Assembly (NCBI GenBank): GCA_024635585.1
Contig: JAGXIP010000051.1
Coordinates: forward strand, 1-44,926
Direction: 5' to 3'
DNA: 44,926 nt
DNA from: Saccharicrinis sp.
GTDB taxonomy: Bacteria > Bacteroidota > Bacteroidia > Bacteroidales > Marinilabiliaceae
This document shows, in pieces, positions 24,541 to 32,921 of this stretch (its first letter is position 1; every line of letters begins with the position of its first letter). The notes beneath the pieces are model-generated. The model made no database searches and was not told where the DNA came from. It was given only the letters and a program-made list of their open reading frames with translations. A program made the translations under genes and the position numbers.

Positions 24541-25797
24541 ATGAATACCTTTTTTAAGTATATTTTAATTTGCTTGCTTGTTGTAAGCCCTCGGCTTTCG
24601 GCTCAAATAGTTTCTGTTGGTCATACGGCCACAGAGAATTCTGAATATTCGGAAAACGATAAATTATATTTTTACACGGATAGTGCTGCGGCTGAGTTAA
24701 GTGCTGCAACACATGCCGGTACCAATATAACCTATACTTGGGAAAAATATGATATTGATAACGGAAGCTGGATTAATTCAATAACTAGCAACAATCCTGA
24801 TTTTCCGAATACGACTATTGAAGATGGTGCCTATCGGGTTACGGTAAATGATAATGGTGTAGTGGTGAGGCAGGATGTTTGCTGGACTTTTGTACCCAGA
24901 ATACTTACTCTCGAAGTTGAAACTATTGTTAGCGACTGTTTCAATTTACAGCTTACCGCCAACACCACAACCAAACCACTTAACTACGTTAATCCGGCAA
25001 ACGGAGATTCATCCAGCGTTAACTATCAACTGAGTTACGAATGGACTTCTGATCCGGCGAGTGATGCGAGCACAGAAACAGTTGCACGGCCCACTATGGA
25101 TGCGCCTACAGAGCCAATAACTTATACTGTCAAAGCAATAGCATTTAATGGTGCACATAGTTTGGAGGCTGATTTTGTTTATGACGAACCCATAGCCGTA
25201 AAAGCGGATTTTACTTTTGATGTAACTGACAGAGGAAATAAGAACGAATTGCCGGTTAATACTAAGTTTACAGGACTTACAGAATATACGGGATCTTCCG
25301 AAATTTCCGTATCTCTCAATGATTCGTCGAAAGGTTTTATTGATAGCTACACCATTGAAATTGAAAATGAAAGTGGCATAAATGTAGGTCTCGATCTCCA
25401 ATTGTTAGATAAGACGTTTAAGGAGTTAGGGACATATAAAATGTTCGTAACGGTTAAAAACTCTAATAGCGAATGTTCAGATAAACAAGAGCTGGGTCCC
25501 ATAAAAATTGAGGAAATTTATCTTGAGTTGCCCAATGTTTTTACGCCCGATGGCGACGGAACCAACGACGAGTTTATGGCTGTTTATACTTCGATTAAGG
25601 AATTTAAAATGATTGTTTTTAACCGTTGGGGGCGCAAAGTTTTTCAAACAAGCGACCCGGGCGAGGCATGGGACGGTAAAATTGGAGGCAAAGATGCTGC
25701 CGAAGGGGTGTACTTTTACGTAGTTACCGCCAAAGGATACAACAAAGGAGAAGAACGCAAAAGAGAAGGGCCTGTGCATTTGCTCAGGGGGAAGTAA
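24541..25797 (+). CDS. secreted protein with gliding-motility (type B T9SS) C-terminal domain
   Basis: A 418-residue exported protein. A signal peptide (MNTFFKYILICLLVVSPRLS-AQ) is followed by beta-rich, Ig/PKD-like regions (TYTWEKYDIDNGSW, YQLSYEWTSDPAS, TYTVKAIAFNG) and a C-terminal ~85-residue CHU_C/type B sorting domain: LPNVFTPDGDGTNDEF, FKMIVFNRWGRKVFQT, WDGKIGGKDAAEGVYFYVV. This domain directs secretion through the type IX system and surface anchoring. The ATG at 24541 is preferred to the TTG at 24526 because it begins the signal peptide. It is a single gene, the last plus-strand gene of the island, and is compositionally less AT-rich than its left neighbours. Confidence 0.88.
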   Translation: MNTFFKYILICLLVVSPRLSAQIVSVGHTATENSEYSENDKLYFYTDSAAAELSAATHAGTNITYTWEKYDIDNGSWINSITSNNPDFPNTTIEDGAYRVTVNDNGVVVRQDVCWTFVPRILTLEVETIVSDCFNLQLTANTTTKPLNYVNPANGDSSSVNYQLSYEWTSDPASDASTETVARPTMDAPTEPITYTVKAIAFNGAHSLEADFVYDEPIAVKADFTFDVTDRGNKNELPVNTKFTGLTEYTGSSEISVSLNDSSKGFIDSYTIEIENESGINVGLDLQLLDKTFKELGTYKMFVTVKNSNSECSDKQELGPIKIEEIYLELPNVFTPDGDGTNDEFMAVYTSIKEFKMIVFNRWGRKVFQTSDPGEAWDGKIGGKDAAEGVYFYVVTAKGYNKGEERKREGPVHLLRGK

Positions 25798-26244
25798 AGG
25801 GATAGGAAATTGGTTTTTTCTGTACGTGATTACCTGTGACAATCTGGTTTTGGGAGAACCTCTTGTAATCCTTGAATCCAACTGTAGAGCACCTAGCTAT
25901 GGCGGTCAGGTTGTGATATTAGAAAGTACAGTTCAACCCTTTCAGGGCTGAAACCTCCCTCGATTGTTTACCACCGGCTCCACCGGTGGTTATTCACAGT
26001 TTACTCCTTTCAGGAGATTAAATTAAACAATCGATAAGTATTGACTGTCCTGAAAGGACAAAACTATGAATAACAGTGCGTGCAACGCACGGTTTAACAC
26101 GAAGAAGCTACACAGCCCCAAAGGGGTTGAACAGTATAATGTATAACCATAGGTTTCCCGATTTGTTCCTGATTAATTGTTTACAGGAAGCAGCTTGTGA
26201 TTGAAAAAAGAATACTCTGTTGCATATGTCTACATCGGCAGGCT
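25798..26244. other. intergenic region dominated by palindromes
   Basis: No gene is seen in these 447 bases between the convergent CHU_C-type and aminotransferase genes. From 25930 to 26130 they hold a group of short hairpins (see the repeat entry). Confidence 0.5.
25930..26130. repeat. cluster of short hairpins, Bacteroidota intergenic type
   Basis: Five hairpins in about 200 bases: ACCACCGG / CCGGTGGT (25970-25990), CTCCT / AGGAG (26004-26016), GTCCT / AGGAC (26047-26059), GTGCG / CGCAC (26076-26090) and CCCC / GGGG (26116-26126). CCTTTCAGGG also occurs near 25938. From memory, similar CTTTCAGG-containing blocks occur between genes in many Bacteroidota and Chlorobi. Confidence 0.65.
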
Positions 26245-27102
26245 TTAATCCCCAAAGGTTTCTTTATTGATCAGCTCCACAATCTTTTTTGTTATCTGAC
26301 AGAAATAACGCTTTTCTTTAAAACCCACGATCCATTGTATGCCATGGATGGCATTGGTGATAAACAGCTCATCGGCATTTAATAATTCTTGTTGACTTGC
26401 ACCTTGGGTTTCTATAACCCGTATTAGTCCGTTTTTTTCTATGCTATTTATAATTGCGGCTCTCATTACGCCGTCGATGCAACCGGTAAATATAGAAGGT
26501 GTATAAACAATGCCATCTTTTATCCAAAATAAATTGGAACTGTTAGCCTCTATGATTTTGCTTTTATCGTTTACAAGCAGCACATCGTCTATATTATTTT
26601 CGTTTTTAAAGCAAGCAGCCAACACATAGTGGAGCGAATTGCCATTTTTAAAAGCCGATAAAGGACTGTATTGCTTCTTCATTTCATCATATACCGCTAC
26701 CAACAAGCCCTTGGTGTTTAGTACATAAGGCACAGTAGTAAGTGGCGTTGATTCAATGAGGAAGTTTACCTGATGATTTTGTGGTGTGTATAAGCCCTCG
26801 CCACTCCTAAAAACCTGAAGGCGCACACGCGATGCCCCAAAAGATTTCTTTTTACGCAGAAGCTGCACAATAAAAGCTTGCCATTGTTTTTCGGTGGGGA
26901 AAGAGGTAATATCCATTTTTAGACTTATCATGGCTTTTACCATCCGTTTGTAATGCAGATGAAAATGCAAAGGATAATGACCGTTGCATTTTATACTCTC
27001 GAAAAATGCATCGCCATATTTAAAGGCTCGATTATTATATACCAGTGGCACTTTGTCCGATGGATATATCTCGCCGTTATAGATTACAAATTCGTTCATC
27101 AT
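26245..27102 (-). CDS. class IV aminotransferase, PabC-like
   Basis: A 285-residue fold-type IV PLP enzyme. The start YNGEIYPSDKVPLVYNNRAFKYGDAFFESI (in two parts) is typical of the group; the PLP lysine is Lys152 in AFKNGNSL; E in IIEANSSNLFW and GCIDGVMR are further cofactor-binding signatures. Family members are aminodeoxychorismate lyases (PabC, folate synthesis), D-amino acid or branched-chain aminotransferases. The NSSNLFW and short length favour an aminodeoxychorismate-lyase-like role, but no pabA/B lies nearby. It overlaps the preceding phosphatase gene by 4 bases (ATGA), so the two are co-translated. Confidence 0.85.
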   Translation of the reverse strand: MMNEFVIYNGEIYPSDKVPLVYNNRAFKYGDAFFESIKCNGHYPLHFHLHYKRMVKAMISLKMDITSFPTEKQWQAFIVQLLRKKKSFGASRVRLQVFRSGEGLYTPQNHQVNFLIESTPLTTVPYVLNTKGLLVAVYDEMKKQYSPLSAFKNGNSLHYVLAACFKNENNIDDVLLVNDKSKIIEANSSNLFWIKDGIVYTPSIFTGCIDGVMRAAIINSIEKNGLIRVIETQGASQQELLNADELFITNAIHGIQWIVGFKEKRYFCQITKKIVELINKETFGD

Positions 27103-27602
27103 TTGTTGCTTTCCGAAATAATATGCTCAACCGTTTTAAGTATCGAGCTGTTTTTGTTCACCTTAAAACAGGCTTGTAGCCCTGCTGCATGGCCTGCTTC
27201 TATGTCTCTATCCGAATCTCCTATTAAAAACGATTGAGTAGGGCTGATGTTCAAATCATGGATGGCATTTAGTATCATACCGGGTTTTGGTTTTCGACAA
27301 TCGCACCCCGTAACTGACTGATGGTGAGGGCAAAAATAAATGGCATCGAACGCTGCTCCAACTTTTTTGAGTTTAGCTTGCATAAAATTGTGCAAGTGCT
27401 GCACATCCTCCAAACGATACTCGCCTTTCGCTACTCCACCCTGGTTGGTAACGAGTACGGTTTTAAAACCTGCATTTTTCAATTTTGACAATGCGAATTC
27501 TATATCCGGATTAAACACAAAATCCTCGACCTTGAACACATAATAATGGCCATGGTCGCTGTTTACCACGCCATCTCTATCTATAAATACGGCTTTGTTC
27601 AT
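27099..27602 (-). CDS. HAD-IIIA phosphatase, GmhB-like
   Basis: A 167-residue HAD phosphatase of the GmhB / histidinol-phosphatase type. The nucleophile motif is FIDRDGVVN (Asp8, Asp10), motif II is VTNQGG, the zinc-binding insert is CPHH...CDCRKPKPGM, and motif III/IV is IGDSDRDIEAGHAAG. GmhB removes the C7 phosphate of manno-heptose 1,7-bisphosphate during ADP-heptose synthesis for LPS; no other heptose gene lies in this window, so the exact substrate is inferred from the motifs. The next gene overlaps it by 4 bases. Confidence 0.87.
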   Translation of the reverse strand: MNKAVFIDRDGVVNSDHGHYYVFKVEDFVFNPDIEFALSKLKNAGFKTVLVTNQGGVAKGEYRLEDVQHLHNFMQAKLKKVGAAFDAIYFCPHHQSVTGCDCRKPKPGMILNAIHDLNISPTQSFLIGDSDRDIEAGHAAGLQACFKVNKNSSILKTVEHIISESNK

Positions 27603-27912
27603 GATTATTAAATTTTATCCCAATCTGATTGACAATAGACTGTTAGATTTTAGATAATAGACATTAGACTTATTTACAAACACCATATTATAACCTGTTA
27701 GCGAAAATCGCGCAACTCAGCAAAAACTGTAACATTCAGATAGTTGCAAAAACATAACGAAGTGTTGGATTGAGTCAGAACTAAATAATTAATAGAGTTG
27801 AAAATAAATCATCACAATTAATACCTAATTGCTACGCAATTATTTATTATTAACCTCGAATTTCACGAATTTGGGTCGTACTTGAAGTACGACTTTAAAC
27901 GGGTGCTTTGGC
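27603..27912. other. intergenic region, one hairpin
   Basis: The 310 bases show no gene. GTCGTAC / GTACGAC (27875-27893) forms a 7-bp hairpin without a T-run on either side, near CGAATTTCACGAATTT. Confidence 0.4.
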
Positions 27913-28530
27913 TTAGATAAAGGGAAGCAATTCCCGAATGAAGTGCATAAATAAAGAGGGTTTGTAAATGATAGGAAACACAAAACCAAAAACAGCACCC
28001 CAAAAATGGGCATCGTGACCTATGTTATCGATATTTTTTTGTGCCATTACTTTTGTATAGATCAAATAAGCTACACCGAAAACAATGCCCGGTATGGGAA
28101 CGATGGCAAACAAATATAACAAACTGTACGGTGCAAAAAATATGCTGGTAAACAACACTGCCGATACAGCGCCGGACGCTCCAACCGCACTATAGTAAAC
28201 ATTATCCTTTTCCTTAAAAAGCGAGTAAAGGCTCGAAAATATAAGGGCGGCAAAAAACAAGATCAAAAACATCACCTGTCCGCGTCCCTGAAAAACACTG
28301 TCGAAATAAAAAATGACAGCATTACCAAATGAATAGAGCACAAACATATTTACCAAAAGATGGGTCCATGAGCCGTGCAAAAATCCATGCGACAACAAAC
28401 GAATATACTCCTTCCGATGCATAATTTGATAAGGACTGAACTTATATTTATTAAAAATTTGAGGCTGACTAAAAGCCGTGGCGCTGATAACAACAATTAC
28501 AGCTATAAGAATAACGAGTACGTTCATCAA
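27913..28530 (-). CDS. rhomboid family intramembrane serine protease
   Basis: A 205-residue protein with about six membrane helices. The catalytic Ser119 is in GASGAVSAVLF and His175 in GHDAHFWGAVFGF; HGSWTHLLVNMFVLY contributes the conserved His/Asn of helix 2. The length is typical of a minimal six-helix rhomboid. It cleaves membrane-spanning substrates within the cytoplasmic membrane; substrates are unknown. Its start overlaps the holA stop by 4 bases. Confidence 0.92.
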   Translation of the reverse strand: MMNVLVILIAVIVVISATAFSQPQIFNKYKFSPYQIMHRKEYIRLLSHGFLHGSWTHLLVNMFVLYSFGNAVIFYFDSVFQGRGQVMFLILFFAALIFSSLYSLFKEKDNVYYSAVGASGAVSAVLFTSIFFAPYSLLYLFAIVPIPGIVFGVAYLIYTKVMAQKNIDNIGHDAHFWGAVFGFVFPIIYKPSLFMHFIRELLPFI

Positions 28531-29531
28531 TGCAATATTTTAAAAATCATTTCTTTAAGCAAGTCTTCATTACTAGCCGATACATTACCAAAACCTTTGC
28601 TTTTCATATCATATTCGCGAAGCACAGAGATGATGTGCACAACCTTTCGTGCTGGATAATTGCGTGCTCCCATGCTGTAATCCTGAACAAAAAATGGTCG
28701 GATACTTAATTCACGAGCCACGTTATCTTTCCCTTTGTCAGGCAAATAATAGTAAATCATTAACTTCGAGAAGTAATTGAACAGCACCGAAATAACTGCT
28801 TGTATTGGATGGCTTTTTGGATCCTTTCCAAACATCTTGATAATTTGGTTGGCTTTTAAAACATCCTTGGTTACAAGGGCTTTTTGCAATTCAAAGCTAT
28901 TGTAATCCTTACTCATGCCAATGTTTTTTTCAATATGCTCAGGAGTAATGTGTTTTAGGCCAGGGCCCACAGCTACTTTAAGCTTATCAATTTCCTTAAC
29001 AATTTTTGACAAGTCGGTGCCTAAAAATTCGATAATTAATGCGCTTGCCTTGGCATCAATGGTGAGCCCGTGTTCTTTTAAATATTGTGTGAGCCAAGGC
29101 CCTACCTGGTTATCGTATAGCTTATTAAACTCGAAAATACTGTTGCTTTTTTTTAAGATAGCACCCAGTTTTTTTCGCTTGTCGAGAGATTTATACTTAT
29201 AGTTGATAACCAGAATTGTAGAATCCAAAGGCACACTGGCATAGTGCTGTAAATCTTCTATTCCCTCAAGTTCCTGAGCCTCTTTAATTACCACCACCTG
29301 ATATTTCGACATCATGGGGTAGCGACGGGCGGCCATAATAACCGTTTTAGCATCCAAATCTTTGCCGTAGTAAACGGTTTGGTTAAAACCTTTTTCCTCC
29401 TCGGTTAAAACGTTGTCAACAATATAATTGGTGATGGCATCTATATAGTATGTTTCTTCGCCCATTAAAAAATAAATGGGTTTGAAACGGCGGTTTTTCA
29501 GATCCGCCATTATTTGTTGAAATTCGGTCAT
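28527..29531 (-). CDS. holA: DNA polymerase III subunit delta
   Basis: A 334-residue clamp-loader delta subunit. The N-terminal region begins FKPIYFLMGEETYYIDAI and resembles the HolA start LYLLHGEE-Y-ID; YPMMSKYQVVVIKEAQ matches the family's strand and helix before the middle domain; a C-terminal collar domain follows. Delta opens the beta clamp during loading in replication. A perfect -7-like TATTTTTG (29546-29553, minus strand) stands about 15 bases before the start, again without a TTG. Confidence 0.9.
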   Translation of the reverse strand: MTEFQQIMADLKNRRFKPIYFLMGEETYYIDAITNYIVDNVLTEEEKGFNQTVYYGKDLDAKTVIMAARRYPMMSKYQVVVIKEAQELEGIEDLQHYASVPLDSTILVINYKYKSLDKRKKLGAILKKSNSIFEFNKLYDNQVGPWLTQYLKEHGLTIDAKASALIIEFLGTDLSKIVKEIDKLKVAVGPGLKHITPEHIEKNIGMSKDYNSFELQKALVTKDVLKANQIIKMFGKDPKSHPIQAVISVLFNYFSKLMIYYYLPDKGKDNVARELSIRPFFVQDYSMGARNYPARKVVHIISVLREYDMKSKGFGNVSASNEDLLKEMIFKILH

Positions 29532-29561
29532 CCGGTAATTGCTTTTACCGCAAAAATACGA

Positions 29562-30338
29562 TTAATTATCAAACAACAGGTGCTTCACCGATTTTCCTCC
29601 GTTAATGATTTCTTTTAACGAAGCGATGCCAATACGCAGGTGTTGCTCTACAAACTCAGCCGTTACCTTTTTGTCGCTTGCATCGGTTTTTATACCGGCA
29701 CTAATCATGGGCTGATCAGACACCAAAAGCAAGGCGCCTACCGGTATTTCATTGGCAAAACCAACTGTAAATATGGTGGCTGTTTCCATGTCGATAGCCA
29801 TGGTACGGGTTTTTACCAGGTAGCGTTTAAAACGCTCGTCGTATTCCCACACCCTTTTGTTGGTTGTAAAAACCGTTCCAGTCCAGTAGTCACGCCCATG
29901 GTCGCGTATGGTGGTCGAAACAGCCCTTTGCAGACTAAACGCGGGCAAGGCGGGCACCTCTGCCGGCAGGTAATCATTAGAAGTTCCTTCGTTGCGAATG
30001 GCTGCGATGGGTAAAATTAAATCGCCCAGTTGATTTTTCATCTTCAAGCCCCCACACTTCCCCAAAAAAAGTACGGCTTTGGGTTCTATGGCACTTAATA
30101 AATCCATAATGGTAGCGGCATTTGGACTACCCATACCAAAATTAATTATGGTAACTCCCTCGGCACTGGCATTGGGCATGTTTGCATCTTCACCTACAAT
30201 AGGCACATTATGCCATTCGGCAAATAAATCAACATAATGCTGAAAGTTAGTTAGTAGTATATATGAAGTAAAATCCGCCAATTTGCGATGGGTGTAGCGT
30301 GGAAGCCAATTGTCAACAATATCTTTTTTAGTTTTCAT
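29562..30338 (-). CDS. amn: AMP nucleosidase, short form
   Basis: A 258-residue protein of the phosphorylase/nucleosidase family, corresponding to the C-terminal catalytic part of E. coli Amn (484 residues). Signatures include INFGMGSPNAATIMDLL, VLFLGKCGGLK, AIRNEGTSNDYLPAEVPALP (catalytic region), and MAIDMETATIFTVGFAN near the purine site. It cleaves AMP to adenine and ribose 5-phosphate and is a common short form in Bacteroidota. It is preceded by TATTATTTG, close to but not exactly a -7 box. Confidence 0.9.
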   Translation of the reverse strand: MKTKKDIVDNWLPRYTHRKLADFTSYILLTNFQHYVDLFAEWHNVPIVGEDANMPNASAEGVTIINFGMGSPNAATIMDLLSAIEPKAVLFLGKCGGLKMKNQLGDLILPIAAIRNEGTSNDYLPAEVPALPAFSLQRAVSTTIRDHGRDYWTGTVFTTNKRVWEYDERFKRYLVKTRTMAIDMETATIFTVGFANEIPVGALLLVSDQPMISAGIKTDASDKKVTAEFVEQHLRIGIASLKEIINGGKSVKHLLFDN

Positions 30339-30412
30339 GGTGATGTTTTATTCATTTGAATTAAATCGATTTATCAAATAATAGCTTAAATCTAAAACAA
30401 AAAATCGAATAT

Positions 30413-30435
30413 TAAAAACCGACCGAATGGTCGGT
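30413..30435 (-). terminator. terminator after the SRAP gene
   Basis: On the minus strand a perfect 7-bp stem ACCGACC / GGTCGGT (30418-30424 with 30429-30435) is followed by TTTTTAAT, about 65 bases past the SRAP stop. The same palindrome could also be an operator for the AMP nucleosidase gene. Confidence 0.65.
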
Positions 30436-30499
30436 GAATAAAATTAAAAATTTAGGGCTGCTGGAAAGTGAAAAAGGATAGCCAGATGAGAAAATAGTA

Positions 30500-31207
30500 T
30501 CATCCCCATAAACCGGGTGATTGTTTTGGTATGCCCGAAGCGATCAATTCAGTATTTACTTTGTTATTTATAAGATTTTCAATGGTATGCTGGGATGTGC
30601 TGGCAAGCCAAAGCGCTTCGGAGGCTTTGTTAAGGATCAACGGTGAGCGCTGCTCCGTTTTTTTTGGATTGTTTTGTATCTCTTTTACCAGCCCGTTTGC
30701 TTTGGTAGTGACAATGGTAGCCGTGTTCCAGGTTGAACCTTCGTTAGTTTGGCAGTGATCCCAAAGACCGGCCAGCACCATTGGAGATTGGTCGGTATGT
30801 TGAAACAGGCATGGATAGGGTTTGTTATTGATATAATGGTAATCGTAAAAACCATCTACTATAATTAAACAGCGTTGCTGAGCGGCTGCTTTTTTAAACG
30901 AAGGCTTTTCGAAAATGCTTTCGCCTCTGGCATTTAGCGTAAGGTTTTGTATCTGAACAGCTGTTTTTCTATCCTTAACCCAATAAGGCACCAATCCCCA
31001 GTTAAATAATTCAGGTTGCAGCGGGGTTATGTTCCTAAATACAAGCAGAGGCGGATGAGCAAAACCCGATGCTGCTTCCTGGGGCTCCATACCAAGGGTT
31101 AAGTCTTTCAGTTCACTTTCTATCCTGCTTATTTCATCAGGAGAGTCGCTTCTGCGTTTGGCATATTTTAATTGTTTTTGCGTGATATATTTTACGGTGA
31201 AGCACAT
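30500..31207 (-). CDS. SRAP (YedK/HMCES) family protein with altered active site
   Basis: A 235-residue member of the SOS-response-associated peptidase family, which forms a thiazolidine crosslink with abasic sites in single-stranded DNA via Cys2. Cys2 is present (MCFTVKY), and NARGE (Asn92) and FEKPSFKKAA are normal. However, the catalytic glutamate of the usual DGFYEHHH is Asp122 here (DGFYDYHY), and the IHNN histidine is Gln178 (IQNNPK). RMPLIL is changed to RSPLIL. The codons are GAT and CAA. It can still have the Cys-mediated trapping reaction, but release or peptidase activity may differ. Length and fold otherwise match the family. Confidence 0.85.
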   Translation of the reverse strand: MCFTVKYITQKQLKYAKRRSDSPDEISRIESELKDLTLGMEPQEAASGFAHPPLLVFRNITPLQPELFNWGLVPYWVKDRKTAVQIQNLTLNARGESIFEKPSFKKAAAQQRCLIIVDGFYDYHYINNKPYPCLFQHTDQSPMVLAGLWDHCQTNEGSTWNTATIVTTKANGLVKEIQNNPKKTEQRSPLILNKASEALWLASTSQHTIENLINNKVNTELIASGIPKQSPGLWG

Positions 31208-31253
31208 AAGCTAATATTTTACGTACCAAAAGTTAAGATTATTTAAGTGAGCA

Positions 31254-31287
31254 TTGCTCTATTCGCGATTCTTTTTTTATAATTTTG
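31254..31287 (+). promoter_or_regulatory. promoter, close upstream of the 31292 gene
   Basis: TTG (31254-31256) and TAATTTTG (31280-31287), a full -7 match with a 23-base spacer (the usual is about 21). It ends four bases before the ATG, so transcription would start at or next to the start codon. Confidence 0.4.
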
Positions 31288-31291
31288 CACT

Positions 31292-31681
31292 ATGATTTAT
31301 ATAGTATTACTTATTATAGCGGCTTTGATTGTAGCTTGGTTTACTTCGCGAGGAGGAAATGAAGAAGATGCAGTAGAGATAAAAGAGGTAGCCGATGATT
31401 GCTGCGGTGCGCACGAAGTGTGTGAGACCGATAGCTTGTTGAGTGCCAGCGATGCCATAGAATATTATAACGATGAGGAACTGGATTGTTTTACGGACTG
31501 TAAAGCATCCTCCTATTCGGACAGCGATATAGAGGAGTTTCGGGATGTTTTATATACTTTAAAGGAAAACGAAGTGGCTGGATGGCTAAAAAGCATACAG
31601 TTACGCAGGATTGAACTGCCTTTGGTTATACGCGAGGAGGCTCTGATGATTTTAGAAGAAAGAAGAAATGTGAAGGCTTAA
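31292..31681 (+). CDS. conserved hypothetical protein with CCGAHEVCE motif
   Basis: A 129-residue protein with one N-terminal membrane helix (IYIVLLIIAALIVAWF), then an acidic loop with the DDCCGAHEVCE motif and a soluble helical part ending SDIEEFRDVLYTLKENEVAGW and REEALMILEE. Homologues, from memory, occur in most Bacteroidales and are annotated as hypothetical proteins. The cysteines suggest metal binding, which is unproven. It is the only plus-strand gene in the right block and has its own promoter-like sequence and terminator. Confidence 0.75.
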   Translation: MIYIVLLIIAALIVAWFTSRGGNEEDAVEIKEVADDCCGAHEVCETDSLLSASDAIEYYNDEELDCFTDCKASSYSDSDIEEFRDVLYTLKENEVAGWLKSIQLRRIELPLVIREEALMILEERRNVKA

Positions 31682-31720
31682 AAAAACACCTAACAGGTTT
31701 TAAAAACCTGTTAGGTGTTT
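31681..31720 (+). terminator. terminator after the 31292 gene
   Basis: A 15-base stem from AAACACCTAACAGGT and its exact reverse complement, with a 7-base AT loop, directly after the stop codon. It is symmetrical, so it may also work on the minus strand. Confidence 0.8.
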
Positions 31721-31736
31721 AGTGCAGATAATTTAC

Positions 31737-31774
31737 AAAAAAGCCCATCGAGAGAGATTTCGATGGGCTTTTTT
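31737..31774 (-). terminator. terminator after ilvE
   Basis: AAAAAAGCCCATCG / CGATGGGCTTTTTT, a 14-bp stem with a 10-base loop, 14 bases past the ilvE stop on the minus strand. Confidence 0.85.
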
Positions 31775-31787
31775 GTAGGTTTATAAA

Positions 31788-32807
31788 TTATTCCACAATT
31801 GTAATCCAACCATATTTATCGGGTTCCTTACCGTATTGAATAGCTTTTAGCTTATTATATAGCTTTGTACTTATGGGTCCTGCTGTGCCGGGGTCGCCAA
31901 AATGGTACGATTTGCCCAGATCCACATCGTCAATTTGCCCCACAGGGCTTATCACAGCCGCTGTGCCACAAGCACCCACTTCATCAAACTCTTCCAGCTC
32001 TTCCATAGGCACCCGTCGTCGCTCCACTTCCAATCCCATATCCTGAACTAACTGTATCAAACTCATATTGGTGATACTGGGTAATATAGAGTTGGATAAA
32101 GGTGTGATGTATTTGTTACCCTTGATGGCAAAAAAGTTGGCTGGGCCCGCTTCGTCGATATATTTTTTTTCTCTGCTATCTAAATATAAAACCGAAGAAT
32201 ATCCTTCTTTGTGCGCTATTTCACCTGCACGCATACTTGCTGCATAGTTTCCTCCCACTTTAAGATGTCCGGTTCCTTGTGGAGCCGCTCTATCAAATTT
32301 GCGACTAATCATTTGTTTAGTAGGTTTAAAGCCCTCCTTAAAATAGGGACCTACCGGCGTTACAAATACCAAAAATGTATATTCGTCAGACGGAGAAACA
32401 CCTACCTTGGGACCCGAGCCAATTAACAAGGGACGGATATACAAAGCAGCACCCGAATCATAGGGCGGCACGTAATCCATATTGAGTTGTACGGCACGAA
32501 CTACCGCTTTGGTGAATAATTCAAGGGGTACTTTCTGCATCAAAATACCGTCGGCCGATTGTTGCATGCGTTTGGCATTTTCGTCCATACGGAAAACGCG
32601 GACCTTACCGTCCGGCCCCTTGAAAGCCTTTAGCCCTTCAAAGGATTCTTGTCCATAATGAAGACAAGTAGCAGCCATATGCATGGTAAGCTGTTCAGAA
32701 GTACTTTCTTCTAACTCGCTCCATTGGCCGTTTTTAAAATAACTGCGTACGTTATAGTCAGTTTTAATATAACTAAACGATAGGTTTCCCCAATCTATTT
32801 TGCTCAT
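31788..32807 (-). CDS. ilvE: branched-chain amino acid aminotransferase
   Basis: A 339-residue fold-type IV PLP enzyme of the BCAT type. Visible are YGQESFEGLKAF, IRPLLIGSGPKVGV, the PLP lysine Lys183 in GHLKVGGNYAAS, YIDEAGPANFF and ACGTAAVISPVG. It carries out the last step of Leu, Ile and Val synthesis, or the first step of their breakdown, in the cytosol. It is a single gene closed by the hairpin at 31737-31774. Confidence 0.94.
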   Translation of the reverse strand: MSKIDWGNLSFSYIKTDYNVRSYFKNGQWSELEESTSEQLTMHMAATCLHYGQESFEGLKAFKGPDGKVRVFRMDENAKRMQQSADGILMQKVPLELFTKAVVRAVQLNMDYVPPYDSGAALYIRPLLIGSGPKVGVSPSDEYTFLVFVTPVGPYFKEGFKPTKQMISRKFDRAAPQGTGHLKVGGNYAASMRAGEIAHKEGYSSVLYLDSREKKYIDEAGPANFFAIKGNKYITPLSNSILPSITNMSLIQLVQDMGLEVERRRVPMEELEEFDEVGACGTAAVISPVGQIDDVDLGKSYHFGDPGTAGPISTKLYNKLKAIQYGKEPDKYGWITIVE

Positions 32808-32921
32808 GGAAAAATGATTTAAAAGTGAACGAATTACTTTGGCGGTATAAAACTAAAATAATTTAATGAATAAAAACATGATAGTGCCTACCATTTGCAT
32901 TTGCCGACATTAAAACTTTTT

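Noticed and set aside
30418-30435. TetR-type operator before the AMP nucleosidase gene
   Set aside because: The palindrome is followed by a T-run on the minus strand downstream of the SRAP stop, which fits a terminator; an operator remains possible but is less supported.
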